From assembly GCA_028564705.1 (NCBI GenBank), contig JAPXFQ010002662.1, forward strand, positions 496,001 to 560,000: 64,000 nt of DNA, in the 5' to 3' direction. Positions 46,765-57,424 of this stretch are shown here, in pieces (within the stretch, counting starts at the first letter, position 1; each line of letters begins with the position of its first letter). The position numbers and the translations under genes are program-made. This DNA comes from Apricaphanius iberus (lineage: Eukaryota; Chordata; Actinopteri; Cyprinodontiformes; Aphaniidae). Below the pieces are notes generated by a model. It was not told the origin of the DNA. It made no database searches and saw nothing but the letters and a program-made list of their open reading frames with translations.

Positions 46765-49700
46765 TTATCCGGGGTCGGGTCGCGGGGGCAGTAGCCTAAG
46801 CAAGGAGACCCAGACTTGCCTCTCCCCGGCCACTTGGGCCAGCTCCTCGGGAGGAATCCCGAGGCGTTCCCAGGCCAGCTGGGAGACATAATCTCTCCAA
46901 CGGGTCCTGGGTCTTCCCCTGGGTCTCCTCCCGGTGGGACATGCCCGGAACACCTCACCAGGGAGGCGTCCAGGAGGCATCCTGACTAGATGCCCGAGCC
47001 ACCTCAACTGGCTCCTCTCGATGTGGAGGAGCAGCGGCTCTACTCTGAGCTCCCTCCGGATGACCGAGCTTCTCACCCTATCTCTAAGGGAGAGCCCAGC
47101 CACCCTACGGAGGAAACTCATTTCAGCCGCCTGTATCCGTGATCTCGTTCTTTCGGTCACCACCCAGCGTTCGTGACCATAGATGAGGGTAGGAACGTAG
47201 ATCGACCGGTAAATCGAGAGCTTCGCCTTTCGACTCAGCTCTCTCTTCACCACGACAGACCGGTACAGCGCCCGCATGACTGCAGACGCCCTACCAATCC
47301 GTCCATCGATCTCCCGCTCCATTTTTCCCTCATTCGTGAACAAGACCCCCAGATACCTAAACTCCTCCACTTGAGGAAGGACCTCATCCCCAACCCGAAG
47401 AGAGCACCCTACCCTTTTCCGACTCAAGACCATGGTCTCGGATTTGGAGGTGCTGATCCTCATCCCAGCCGCTTCACACTCGGCTGCGAACCGCTCCAAC
47501 GAGAGCTGTAGATCACGTTCAGACGAAGCCAACAAGACCACATCATCTGCGAAAAGCAGAGACCCGATCCTGAGGTCACCAAAACGGATCCCCTCAACAC
47601 CTTGGCTGCACCTAGAAATCCTGTCCATAAACGTTATGAACAGGATCGGTGATAAAGGGCAACCTTGGCGGAGTCCAACTCTCACTGGAAACGAGTCCGA
47701 CTTACTGCCGGCAATGCGAACCAGACTCTGACACCGGTCATATAGGGACCTAACAGCCCGTATCAGAGGGCCTGGTACCCCATACTCCCGGAGTACCCCC
47801 CACAGGACACCCCGAGGGACACGGTCGAACGCCTTCTCCAAGTCCACAAAGCACATGTAGACTGGTTGGGCGAACTCCCACGCACCCTCCAGGACCCTGC
47901 CGAGGGTGTAGAGCTGGTCCAGTGTTCCACGGCCAGGACGAAAACCGCATTGTTCCTCCTGGATCCGAGGTTCGACTATCCGTCGTACCCTCCTCTCCAG
48001 AACCCCTGAATAGACCTTACCAGGGAGGCTCAGAAGTGTGATCCCCCTGTAGTTGGAACACACTCTGTGGTCCCCCTTTTTAAAGAGGGGGACCACCACC
48101 CCGGTCTGCCAATCCAAGGGAACTGCCCCCGATGTCCACGCAATATTGCAGAGCCGCGTCAACCAACACAGCCCTACAACATCCAGAGCCTTGAGGAACT
48201 CCGGCCGAATCTCATCCACCCCCGGAGCCTTACCACCGAGGAGCTTTTTAACAACCTCGGCGACTTCAGCCCCAGAGATTGGAGAGTCCGTCCCAGAGTC
48301 CCCAGACTCTGCTTCCAAACAGGAAGGCGTGTTGGTGGGATTGAGGAGGTCTTCGAAGTATTCCATCCACCGACCCAAAACGTCCCGCGTTGAGGTAAGC
48401 AGCACACCGCCCCCACTGTAAACAGTGTTGGCGGCAGACCGCTTCCCCCCCCTGAGACGCCGGATGGTGGACCAGAATCGCTTCGAAGCCATACGGAAGT
48501 CGTTCTCCATGGTCTCTCCAAACTCCTCCCACGCCCGAGTTTTTGCCTCAGCGACCATCCGAGCCGCACTCCGCTTGGCCTGCCGGTACCTATCAGCTGC
48601 TTCCGGAGTCCCACAGGCCAAGAAGGCCCGATAGGACTCCTTCTTCAGCTTGACAGCATCCCTCACCGCCGGTGTCCACCAGCGGGTTCGAGGGTTGCCG
48701 CCACGACAGGCACCAACTACCTTGCGGCCACAACTACGGTCAGCCGCTTCGACAATGGAGGCACGGAACATGGCCCATTCGGACTCAATGTCCCCCGCCT
48801 CCCCCGGGACGTGTTTGAAGTCCTGTCGGAGGTGAGAGTTGAAACCCCTTCTGACAGGAGACTCCGCCAGACGTTCCCAGCAGACCCTCACAACACGTTT
48901 GGGCCTACCAGGTCTGTCCGGCGTCTTCCCCCACCACCGGAGCCAACTCACCACCAGGTAGTGGTCGGTGGATAGCTCCGCCCCTCTCTTCACCCGAGTG
49001 TCCAAAACATGCGGCCGCAGGTCAGATGAAACGACAACCAGGTCGATCATCGAGCCGCGGCCTAGGGTGTCCTGGTGCCAAGTGCACACATGAACACCCT
49101 TATGCTTGAACATGGTGTTCGTTATGGACAATCCATGACGAGCACAGAAGTCCAACAACAAAACACCGCTCGGGTTCAGATCGGGGGGGCCATACCGCCC
49201 AACCACGCCTCTCCAGGTCTCACTGTCATTGCCAACGTGAGCGTTGAAGTCTCCCAGGAGAATGAGGGAGTCTCCAGAAGGAGCACTCTCCAGCACCCCC
49301 TCCAAGGACTCCAAGAAGGGTGGGTAGTCTGATCTACTGTTCGGTGCATAAGCACAAACAATAGTCAGCACCCGTCCCCCCACCCGTAGGCGGAGGGAGG
49401 CTACCCTCTCACTCACCGGGGTAAACCCCAACGTACAGGCGCCGAGATGGGGGGCAACAAGTATGCCCACCCCAGCTCGGCGCCTCTCACCGGGAGCAAC
49501 TCCAGAGTGGAAGAGAGTCCAACCCCTCTCGAGGAGACGGGTTCCAGAGCCAGAGCCATGCGTCGAGGCAAGGCCGACGATGTCCAGTCGGAACCTCTCA
49601 GCCTCGCACACCAGCTCCGGCTCCTTCCCCACCAGAGAGGTGACGTTCCACGTCCCAAGAGCCAGCTTCTGCAGCCGAGGATCGGACCGCCAAGGTCCCC

Positions 49701-49950
49701 GCCTCCGCCTTCGGCCACCGCCCGTCTTGCACGGCACCCGACCCCTATGGCCCCTCCCACAGGTGGTGAGCTCATGGGAAGGGGGGCCCATGTTTCCTCT
49801 TCGGGCTAAGCCCGGCCGGGCCCCATGGAAAAAGGCCCGGCCACCAGGCGCTCGCCAACGTGCCCCACCTCCAGGCCTGGCTCCAGAGTGGGGCCCCGGT
49901 GACCCGCGTCCGGGCGAGGGAACACTAGATCCATTTATTTGATTCATCAT
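46765..49950 (-). CDS. LINE polyprotein: AP endonuclease + reverse transcriptase
   Basis: About 1061 aa from the first ATG (49950) to TAA at 46767-46765. The frame is also open upstream to a GTG at 49986, just after an in-frame TAG, but an ATG is the likelier start. Residues 1-95 are rich in Gly, Pro and Arg and may bind nucleic acid. The AP-endonuclease domain (about 97-338) shows 'GTWNVTSL' with the conserved Asn (102), 'CAYAPN', 'GDFNAHVGN' (233-241), 'MID' and 'STDH' (327-330). The usual catalytic Glu position reads 'LASTH', so Glu is replaced by Ser. The reverse transcriptase (about 560-870) shows '[16 protein letters not shown]', '[17 protein letters not shown]', '[11 protein letters not shown]' (702-712), '[12 protein letters not shown]' (760-771) and the catalytic 'FADD' (800-803). 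The C-terminus has '[16 protein letters not shown]' and '[14 protein letters not shown]', as in many RTE-type proteins. There are no stops or frameshifts. The enzyme would nick the target DNA and copy the LINE RNA there. Confidence 0.93.
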   Translation of the reverse strand: MMNQINGSSVPSPGRGSPGPHSGARPGGGARWRAPGGRAFFHGARPGLARRGNMGPPSHELTTCGRGHRGRVPCKTGGGRRRRRGPWRSDPRLQKLALGTWNVTSLVGKEPELVCEAERFRLDIVGLASTHGSGSGTRLLERGWTLFHSGVAPGERRRAGVGILVAPHLGACTLGFTPVSERVASLRLRVGGRVLTIVCAYAPNSRSDYPPFLESLEGVLESAPSGDSLILLGDFNAHVGNDSETWRGVVGRYGPPDLNPSGVLLLDFCARHGLSITNTMFKHKGVHVCTWHQDTLGRGSMIDLVVVSSDLRPHVLDTRVKRGAELSTDHYLVVSWLRWWGKTPDRPGRPKRVVRVCWERLAESPVRRGFNSHLRQDFKHVPGEAGDIESEWAMFRASIVEAADRSCGRKVVGACRGGNPRTRWWTPAVRDAVKLKKESYRAFLACGTPEAADRYRQAKRSAARMVAEAKTRAWEEFGETMENDFRMASKRFWSTIRRLRGGKRSAANTVYSGGGVLLTSTRDVLGRWMEYFEDLLNPTNTPSCLEAESGDSGTDSPISGAEVAEVVKKLLGGKAPGVDEIRPEFLKALDVVGLCWLTRLCNIAWTSGAVPLDWQTGVVVPLFKKGDHRVCSNYRGITLLSLPGKVYSGVLERRVRRIVEPRIQEEQCGFRPGRGTLDQLYTLGRVLEGAWEFAQPVYMCFVDLEKAFDRVPRGVLWGVLREYGVPGPLIRAVRSLYDRCQSLVRIAGSKSDSFPVRVGLRQGCPLSPILFITFMDRISRCSQGVEGIRFGDLRIGSLLFADDVVLLASSERDLQLSLERFAAECEAAGMRISTSKSETMVLSRKRVGCSLRVGDEVLPQVEEFRYLGVLFTNEGKMEREIDGRIGRASAVMRALYRSVVVKRELSRKAKLSIYRSIYVPTLIYGHERWVVTERTRSRIQAAEMSFLRRVAGLSLRDRVRSSVIRRELRVEPLLLHIERSQLRWLGHLVRMPPGRLPGEVFRACPTGRRPRGRPRTRWRDYVSQLAWERLGIPPEELAQVAGERQVWVSLLRLLPPRPDPG

Positions 49951-49998
49951 AGGGGTCGTCGGGCTGCGCTTTGTCTGATCCCTCACCTAGGACCAGTT

Positions 49999-50106
49999 TG
50001 CCATGGGTGACCCTACCAGGGGCATAAAGCCCCAGACAACATAGCTCCCAGGATCATTGGGACACTCAAACCCCTCCACCGCGATAAGGTGGCAGCCAGG
50101 GAGGGG
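49999..50106 (-). ncRNA. Candidate HDV-like self-cleaving ribozyme at the LINE 5' end
   Basis: The minus strand reads, from the element's first base: P1 CCCCTCC (50106-50100) pairing perfectly with GGAGGGG (50077-50071); nine nt ending in P2 TGCC (50094-50091); P3 ACC (50090-50088); a 7-nt loop TTATCGC (50087-50081); P3' GGT (50080-50078), which runs directly into the P1 3' strand; P4 GTGTCCC (50065-50059) with GGGTCAC (50013-50007), one T-T mismatch; the joining segment CCAT (50006-50003) offering a C-N-A; and P2' GGCA (50002-49999). Spacing and strand order equal the HDV double pseudoknot. P2 is short and P1.1 is weak. Ribozymes of this fold are known at the 5' ends of R2 and RTE elements, where they release the transcript. 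I infer the same role here. Confidence 0.68.
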
Positions 50107-50117
50107 TCTCAGTACTA
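50107..50117. repeat. Target-site duplication, right copy
   Basis: A perfect copy of the left duplication. Its edge fixes the 5' end of the LINE at 50106, which is also the predicted ribozyme cut. Confidence 0.9.
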
Positions 50118-50194
50118 CTATCACGTAAAAAATTTAGCATTATTTTTGAGTTTTTTGTCTTAAAGAAAGCATGATGCTAACACATTTAATGAAA

Positions 50195-50278
50195 TCAGCT
50201 TGTCACTATCAGGAGCACACTTGATTGGAACATATGTTGTGAATCTGTGCTATATAAATAAACTGAAGATATATTAAT
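50195..50278 (+). mobile_element. Rex1-type LINE tail, short
   Basis: 'aacatatgttgtgaatctgt' followed by 'gctatataaataaactgaag' matches the Rex1-type tail at 21870-22253 (gacatatgttgtgaattggcgctata). Only the last 40-80 bp are recognisable. Confidence 0.6.
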
Positions 50279-51954
50279 CTCCTTAAGGTAGAGTTTATAT
50301 AATTACGTTGTAACTCTCCAGCGATCAGGGGGGAAATAACATTTGATTATAAATTTGCAGTATTCTTTGAAAAGGCGCAGTGGGTTTTATTGAAACTTTA
50401 AAGCCATCTTAAGGAATAGCTGCCTTAATAAAATAAAAAAGACATACCTGAGAATAAATGGGATTAATGTTATTCTCTAGTTATGCCATATGTTGCCATT
50501 TTGCAACATAACTAAATTTATGTCAATCTCTTTAACAAACGTCTTCAAAAATGCAATGTATTGCACTTTTATAAAAATGGAAATATATTCAGGGATTAAA
50601 TGCATTTATAGCTTATTGTTTAAACATTTTGTATTATTTCAAGTGTTTGCGCTGTAACTGCTGTACTTGTCTTTATCAACACCTGCTTGTATTTTAAAGG
50701 ATGTAAAACAAATAAATGAAAAATGAAATTAGATTATCTAATATCTAACAATAATTTAAGCGTTTTAAACACAAAGACTGAGACTATTCAAAATTCCAAA
50801 CAAAAAGGCTTTCAAGAACGTTGATTGGCTCAGTAATCTGATTTGTTTGTCTGCTGAAGTTTGTGAAGAATGTTTTACAGTAGACACAAATAAGAAAAAC
50901 AGTTTCAGAAATGTCCAGCTTAAGTTTTTGTTTTCTGAAAAAGTGAAGTAAATCTTATTACATTTTTTGTAAGGTGTTCTCTTTGCTTACTTTACACTCT
51001 TAAGAATTTATTGTAGAAGTTAAAAACGTTACCACGTCACTGTGAATCTCTTTTTAAAACTGTTATGTATTTTCTTTTTTTTGCCAAAAAAGATATTTTT
51101 GTAATCTCTTACACGTACATTTACTGCTTAATTAAACAGTTTTGGATCTTCTTAGGTTGCAGCATTTACATATTGCACCTAAACTCTCTCCTTTTTGACT
51201 AGAAATCTAATAGCAGTCATCTGAGAATGATTATTATTAGCTAAATAGTAAGAATAAAATTAAAGTAAACAACACAGCTTTTAGCCAGGGCAGCTCAGAA
51301 TACAGAGCAAATGTAGCATTATTTTCCCTCTAAATTCAATTCACTAGCACCAATTCCCAACAAATGTAGCTCTGTGTTAACTTTACTCATAGCTGTGTGC
51401 TTCATATTCATTCTGATGACCACAGGGCGGACTGTTTATGCATGAAAACAAATTTACAGCATATTTCTATCTGTTTAATATAGATTTATGGTGCAGGTAG
51501 AATAGCGATGCCGCAAATACAAGAGGCGTGCCGCTTTTGCATAAGGAGATGTTGGAGATACAGTTACATTTTTGCATAATCACACCTCACTTTACAAATT
51601 TTTCACAAAGCTAGGAAGCTACAAGAAAGCAAAGGTAGAATTTCTTAGTATATCTCTTAAAAACAAACAAACAAAAAGCCAAGCAAAAGAAACCTCTCAG
51701 ATCAAGTTGTCCCAGCTAAATACTTCTTTTTTATCTCATAATATAATTACATTTATGGTGGGAAGTGTTTTCAGCCTACAGTTAAACATTTGATTTAACA
51801 TATGTTTTTGGCATGCATATAAGTCCAAACTCATCCGACTTTTAGATTTGTATTTCTTTTATGTGTTCCTATTCCTTTTTGCTTTTTTTATTTCTCATTA
51901 TGCATATAGACTTCTCAGTACATCGTCGCTAATCAACAAGATTGCCTCCACTGT
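50279..51954. other. AT-rich DNA, nothing recognised
   Basis: No gene or repeat signature was recognised. Confidence 0.5.
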
Positions 51955-51956
51955 GG

Positions 51957-51996
51957 TTGATTTATTGATTGGTTGATTGATTGATTGATTGATTGT
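51957..51996. repeat. (TTGA)n short tandem repeat
   Basis: Imperfect TTGA units directly before the tRNA-like repeat. A similar TGACTGACTGA scrap lies just after it, near 52246-52258. Confidence 0.75.
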
Positions 51997-51999
51997 CTA

Positions 52000-52242
52000 T
52001 GGTTCGGAAGGTAGAGTATTTGTCTTGCAATTGAGGGTCATGGGTTCAATTCCAGCTTCATCCTGTCACGTGCCATGTGCCCCCGGGCAAGGCACTTAAC
52101 CCCTAATTGCCAGCTGAGCTTTGTATCAATGTATGAATTTGTGTGTTTGAAAGTGGGAATGTGTTAATGTGGCTTCATGGTAAATATCTAGAAGTGGTCA
52201 GTATAACTAGAAAAGGGCTATATAAGTTAATTCCATTTCCTA
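52000..52242 (+). repeat. tRNA-like dispersed repeat, near-complete (copy 2)
   Basis: The head resembles a tRNA gene: an A-box-like 'gtagagta' at 52011-52018, then 'ttgcaattgagggtca' and a B box GGGTTCAATTCC at 52042-52053. The body continues 'cgggcaaggcacttaacccc', 'caatgtatgaatttgtgtgt' and 'gaatgtgttaatgtggcttc', and ends 'actagaaaagggctatataa'. The copy at 29755-30024 is its inverse. I take it for a tRNA-derived SINE family, though a MITE that captured a tRNA-like head is possible. Confidence 0.7.
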
Positions 52243-54466
52243 TTGATTGACTGACTGATATTTGCCCTTTCAGACTTCATCGTCTTATTGTCAATATTAC
52301 TGTTTGCTTTGTCTGTCTACTTAGATTTATCTTTTTTTAATGTCTGTCTCTTGTGTTCTTATGCCTCTACTTAACCTCTGCCTGAAAAGTTTTCTATGAA
52401 GTATGACTGATTGATTTATATTTATGTGGTGGTGAATAAATAGGTGTTAAATCACTGTTTCTATGAAAACGTAAGAATTAGCCAAAAGGCACTCATGATG
52501 TGACAGTTAAAAGGAACTGTAATCATAGTTTTTTTAAAGTTTGAGCCACAACCATACTCATTTTACTAGACATATCTTATTCTCTCCTGTAAGAGTCCTA
52601 ATAAAATTCCAATAATATGTTATGACCATTAAAGAGCAAAGTCACAACAGATTCTCTTTAAAAGACACCATGAAAGTCTGTGTGTTTACACTGTTTGAAA
52701 GGTAAAAATAAAGAAGAAAAATCTAATAACAATGCAAGTCCTCTACTGTAGTCGAGTATTACATTTTAAAACGCACTTTGCATATGTTGATGTTTATGTA
52801 CCGAAGATGATTTATGGTTGAAATATTTATTGATATTGCTTTTTGTTACTAATATTTCCCCTGAATTATGGCCTTTGTGCCCTTCTTTACTTATTGGTGT
52901 TGGTCAGCCATGTTATTCTTATCATATTTTACAATGATATTCTTTGGTTTAGCTTTACTTTTTTGGCTAATCTGCCTTTCTTTACTTAATTTCCCGATGC
53001 CCCAGAATAAATTGTTACAAGTACTAGAATCCATAAAGGCATACAGAGAAAACATAGGTTTTTTTAACCCAGTTTCTGACTTCATTTTTTGTAAAAACAC
53101 ACCCATGGTTAAAACTAAAATGATAAATTTAGACAGATGCACTCACTGATGTCAAAAATGTTATTTTTAAACTTTCAATGACAATGGCAAGCTCAAGCCC
53201 ATCCTCTAAGCACTGCCTCATTCTCTCGCTAATGATCAAACATAGACACATACAGTAGGCTCCTATCAGGGCTAACTATGCGGAGCAGCACTTTGGGCTG
53301 CATTTGGATTGGCTGGACAGGGATTGTCGGGGGTTATGGTGGATTTTGCGAACCACCTGCTGGGCTCAGCAACTGCCTGACTAAAAACATTTACATAAGC
53401 TCCAAAATAGTTAGGAAAAAGAAGAACAAAAATAGCTAGGTTATGAAATCAAATACATTTTCAACTACTTTTTCTTTAGCTTCGCTTTCCACCCTTTTTA
53501 AACCTTTATATTTTAATAACTTTTTGTAAATGATTTCAAAGAATTGTATCAGAAAGAAGAATGTTCCTAAGATCTCATATTTCACTGACATGAGCTCATA
53601 GTTTTATTTTCTGCTCCGTCACAGTCAGTGAAAATGATGGGATGTACCTGCAGTTGCAGTGTGGTGGCAGTGCAGGACCAAACTGTGCTTTTTGCTGAGT
53701 CCGATGAGCTGAAACTATCATGATCATGGAGGGAGAATTCAAACACCTTCAGCTGCATTTCTATTTCCAAGAAAGCAACATCAAATTTGCTACATAAAAA
53801 GTTTCTAGCCGGATAAACTGAAAAGATTTGGCACATGTAAATATCATCTTCTGTCTGCAGCCATGTTTGTATTTTCATCCCAGAACATTTTTATTTGTGA
53901 TTTCATCAGTTTCAGCACTGTTCCAGTTTTGGGAATTATTATTCTAATAGTTTTTTTTTTAATTTTTGGATATAAGTGCTGAAACTTCTTTCTATTTTGG
54001 GGGGTTTAAGGAAGCTAAATCTGTTTTTTTTAAATGATGTAGTAGAATGCAGTTTTTGCATTATTATTTTAATTATCTAAGAAGTTATGTTTTATTTTCT
54101 TCTGTTTTTATATGATAGTGTAGATAATAAAACACATAATAACAAACTTGCCCTTTAAAGAAGCACAGCTGTAGGCGTGGGAAGTCTCAGCGAAGCATAT
54201 TAATCATCGTACTGAAGATGGGAAATCATTAGGGTTACTGAACTGCTATAAATCCAAATGCAACAATGTCTGATTTCACTTATAATCAGCTTAATTTCAA
54301 TCCGAGAGATCTAAAAAGTTCTGGCACCACAACTGTTTTAGAAGCAGAGACTTTCTGTGGCCCCTGGCCCTCCAAAAACATCAATACCCCCTCCTAAACC
54401 TCTTGAGTAAAAGGGTCCAGGTCCATATGGGGTCCCCTTTACACCCCTACTCCGTCTTCAGGCCTC

Positions 54467-54504
<38 letters not shown>

Positions 54505-55739
54505 GGAGGGGGGTCAATCTGACCCGCAACCTGACCTCCTTTAACTTCAAACTGAATAGTTTTGGCAGTTTCCACGACAACAGAGCTCTCCAAGCCTTAT
54601 CCTACTTACTGAGATGAGACAAGGAGCGAGGAAGAGGAGGCAGCGGGAGGAAGGAGAGTAAGAGCAAGAGCTGGGGGAAAAAGAAAAGGCAGCGAGGGAC
54701 CAGTGTGGACTGATAGGGAGATGGGGGGGTGGGGGGGCAGACAGTCAGAAAGTGAGAGTTGCTGCTGTTGCATCTCTCTGTTTTTCATGAGTGGACAGTT
54801 TACTGGGAGATCATTCCCAGTCTGGTGTTTAGCCTTGTTAGGCCAATATGGCCAGTGGAAACTTCCCCTCCAATCAACAACTACCACACTGATTTCCTTT
54901 GTATTTATTTAATTTTTTTTGCACACATACTTCATTTTTTCCCTATTAATATTCATGCAATGACTGAAACCGATTAAAGCATATCTTGTGTTTTGTTGCT
55001 TTAGTAACTTCCCAAAAAAAAGTTGCAAGAACAACACCAGTATAGGCACATTATATACATCCATAAAGTGGGTATTGTTTATACACTATTTAATGGATGT
55101 TATGTGATGAAATTTTGGAACATTTAAAACACTTTAATCTTTTTACTTGAGGTTACTGTGACTAAAATGTCCTCATACTTTAAGCTATTTAATGCCTTAT
55201 TTGATTATGGGGTAACACAACAAGAGGAGTACTCAAAATCCAGAACATTAAACCTATACAGATAAATGGATAGAATAATTAGGTTAAGAAAATGTAAAAA
55301 TTGTTATGAAGTAAACAATGCATATAATAGAGTTGGAATTAATTCTGTTATTCCTGTGATTCCCCCCTGAATGGCAGGAAAAACGTTGAGCCCCAGAAAT
55401 CTTGAACTTCCTAAGTCAGCATCGGAGTCAATGATTTATCCATGCTAGTCCCCAGTTAATTTTTGATTTTACCGAAACTTTTTCAAAGCGCCAAATAAAT
55501 AAAGAACTAAACTAAAAGAATGAAAGCAAAAGGCCACAACAGAGTCAGCAATCACTGGTCAGTTTCTACAAGTTAAACAAACGCTAAATACATTTTCTTC
55601 GGTGCACTTTTTTGGTTTTGATTAAAATCTAACACCGAATAGTGGCATATGTTTTAATAAATAAATGGGTATTAGACTGAAATTATTTCTGCTGGATTCA
55701 AAACTGTTAAGAAATCTGTAGCACATTTTTTTGTTTTAC
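52243..55739. other. AT-rich DNA with a TG microsatellite and a purine-rich tract
   Basis: No gene was recognised. (TG)n lies at 54469-54502. 54605-54745 is purine-rich, ending in two runs of seven G near 54723-54738. 53200-53400 has balanced composition and is unexplained. Confidence 0.5.
54469..54502. repeat. (TG)n microsatellite
   Basis: Seventeen perfect TG units, the longest GT/CA tract in the window. Confidence 0.95.
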
Positions 55740-55832
55740 ATCTACAAAAATCTGAATCAGCGGGTCAGACCAGAGGGAAGACCGGAAATCGGTATTGGCT
55801 AGGCAAAGGCCGATTGGTGCATCTCTGCTGTT
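55740..55832 (-). mobile_element. Terminus of a hAT-like element
   Basis: On the minus strand it begins AGAGATGCACCAATCGG and continues 'cctttgcctagccaataccg', close to the common hAT-type terminus AGGGATGCACCGATTGG...ATCGGTATCGG. Only one end was found. A second 'caatatcggttaggcgatga' scrap at 56361-56380 may be the other part. Confidence 0.55.
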
Positions 55833-57424
55833 GACAACAGCAACAACTGGACTTTAGCAGAAGGCAGAGAAATAGCAGAAGCTAATGTTGGAGGCCAGCC
55901 TGATGAAGCTAATGAGAAAAATATTAAATGTGGAAGACAGCTTCTCTTTCCAGCTGCAAGAAGGAACCGCATTGGTCCATTTCACCTCACCTGAATCCTA
56001 CATTAACAAAACTAAAAATGACATCTGCTTGCAAAAAAAAACAAACAAAAAAAACACTGTGAGCTCACGAATATAGGGGAGCAGTAGACCAAACCTGAGG
56101 TTTGTTTAGAGAAATGAATAGGAAGCTAATCTAGATATTTGAGCGAGCCAATAGAGCACAAGATTAACTCACTTTGAATGATCCCCTGATCCATCAAGAT
56201 AACATAAAGTTATTCAACAACAACCAGGTCAGGGTGAGTGAGATCAAAGCAGACAGTCAGAAAGAAATCAGGATGTTTGACTGGCTAGCATGTCTGATTT
56301 TCCAGGATCTGTTCACAGAAATTCAGAAATCTTGTTCAGCCAGTTTAATCTGATCTGAAGCCCAATATCGGTTAGGCGATGAAACAAAACAAAGTGATTA
56401 TTTGAACTGTGGCCTCAGCGTTTTGATCTTGGATGTCACAGTATACACAGGAGAATCTATTTGATAAAGAGATCTGTCAAATCTCTGTAGAGGAGCTCAT
56501 CTTAAATTGGAAGAGGTTGCTAAAGGAGGTGTCATATGCCTGGAGAAAACTCAACTGTAGCTCAAAATTAGAATTTGAGATACTGGGAAGCTGCTTGGGA
56601 AGAACTGCCTGTCTTTGTTGCAAATGTAAAAGTTTAACAAAGTTTTCTGTGATTTTGCATGACAAAATAACAAAAAGAATTATAAACTGTAAAGGATGCA
56701 ATTTGCAAGATAAGTACCTCGACGTACATCATTGTACTAAGTGAACATTACTTTATTATTTTATTCATTATGTCTAAGGTTATTATAGGTAAACTTTTTT
56801 TTTACAGAGTCCAGTATTTAGCATTTTGTTTCTGTAAGTCTCCTTTAAGTTACATCAAACACTGATTGCAATTTTCCAAGAGCTTTCTGTGGAAAACACG
56901 ACCGGAGGGCCAATTCTGCCTAAAGAGCCTCACATACACACAGTCCCGTCAACCGAGCTGCATCTGACGTAGAGCGAAGTGACGCACACGCCCTTTAATA
57001 ACTCATATCTGCTGTGATTGTGCGTGAGTGTGCATGCTGCATGTCTGACTGCCTGCGTTTGCCTTGAGAAGAGCAACCCAGAGAGATCTGATGTAAGGCG
57101 ACGTAAAAATCAATACTCTTCATGTTCGTGTCCCCCAGGCTCGCTGTCACTCACCAGCCGAGAGACTGAGGTGATTGATCCATTTCTGCTTTAATCCGTG
57201 CTCAGGGTAATTCACCTGGCTCGTTCCCAAGGCCATGCATTTTACACAAGATAGGTGTGTCAAGAACTTGCAGTATTGGCCTGGTCGGGAGGCTGTGTTT
57301 AGGGCGGCTGTCCGTTTCTGTCTCTCTAGTTTAATCAGGTGATATCCTTTATCCAAAAACGTGTTTTGTGTTCTGCTACAACCTATCATGTCCACTCTGT
57401 GGACAACTGTCTTATCTATCTATC
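55833..57424. other. Non-coding DNA; possible conserved segment at 56.9-57.3 kb
   Basis: 56890-57310 has balanced composition with CpG and no repeat resemblance. 55833-56890 is AT-rich, and a 103-codon frame at 56433-56744 resembles no family I know. Confidence 0.4.

Larger units (their letters stand above)
46738..50106 (-). mobile_element. Full-length, apparently intact RTE-like LINE (non-LTR retrotransposon)
   Basis: The element is 3369 bp between two perfect 11-bp duplications. On its own strand it has a 156-nt 5' UTR, one uninterrupted open frame, a 3' UTR of about 27 nt and a tail of GGAT repeats instead of poly(A). A single APE-RT frame, a minimal 3' UTR and a short tandem-repeat tail are traits of the RTE group; the clade itself is my inference. 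It is clearly GC-richer than its AT-rich flanks. The intact frame, perfect duplication and complete 5' end point to a recent insertion. The first 108 nt can fold as an HDV-like ribozyme. About 90 bp beyond its 5' end lies an older Rex1-type tail. Confidence 0.93.

Noticed and set aside
46765..49942. Many plus-strand open frames opposite the LINE gene, up to about 159 codons (for example 49463-49942), as possible genes
   Set aside because: They are antisense shadows of a GC-rich coding frame. None has a recognisable domain, and the minus-strand frame explains the whole interval.
49951..49986. GTG at 49986 as the start of the LINE protein
   Set aside because: It follows a TAG directly and would need non-ATG initiation. 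The first in-frame ATG at 49950 is the simpler start for a eukaryotic element.
46738..50106. LINE as a host-domesticated reverse transcriptase gene
   Set aside because: The target duplications, tail repeat and complete 5' end show an ordinary transposition event with no sign of host regulation or introns.
52000..52242. A true tRNA gene at the B-box-bearing head
   Set aside because: No complete cloverleaf can be drawn (the acceptor arms do not pair), and an inverse copy at 29755-30024 shows that it is a dispersed repeat.
56433..56744. Cys-rich 103-codon frame as a small secreted protein
   Set aside because: There is no signal peptide at its start and no recognisable Cys pattern. A minus-strand frame is open over the same bases, which suggests chance.
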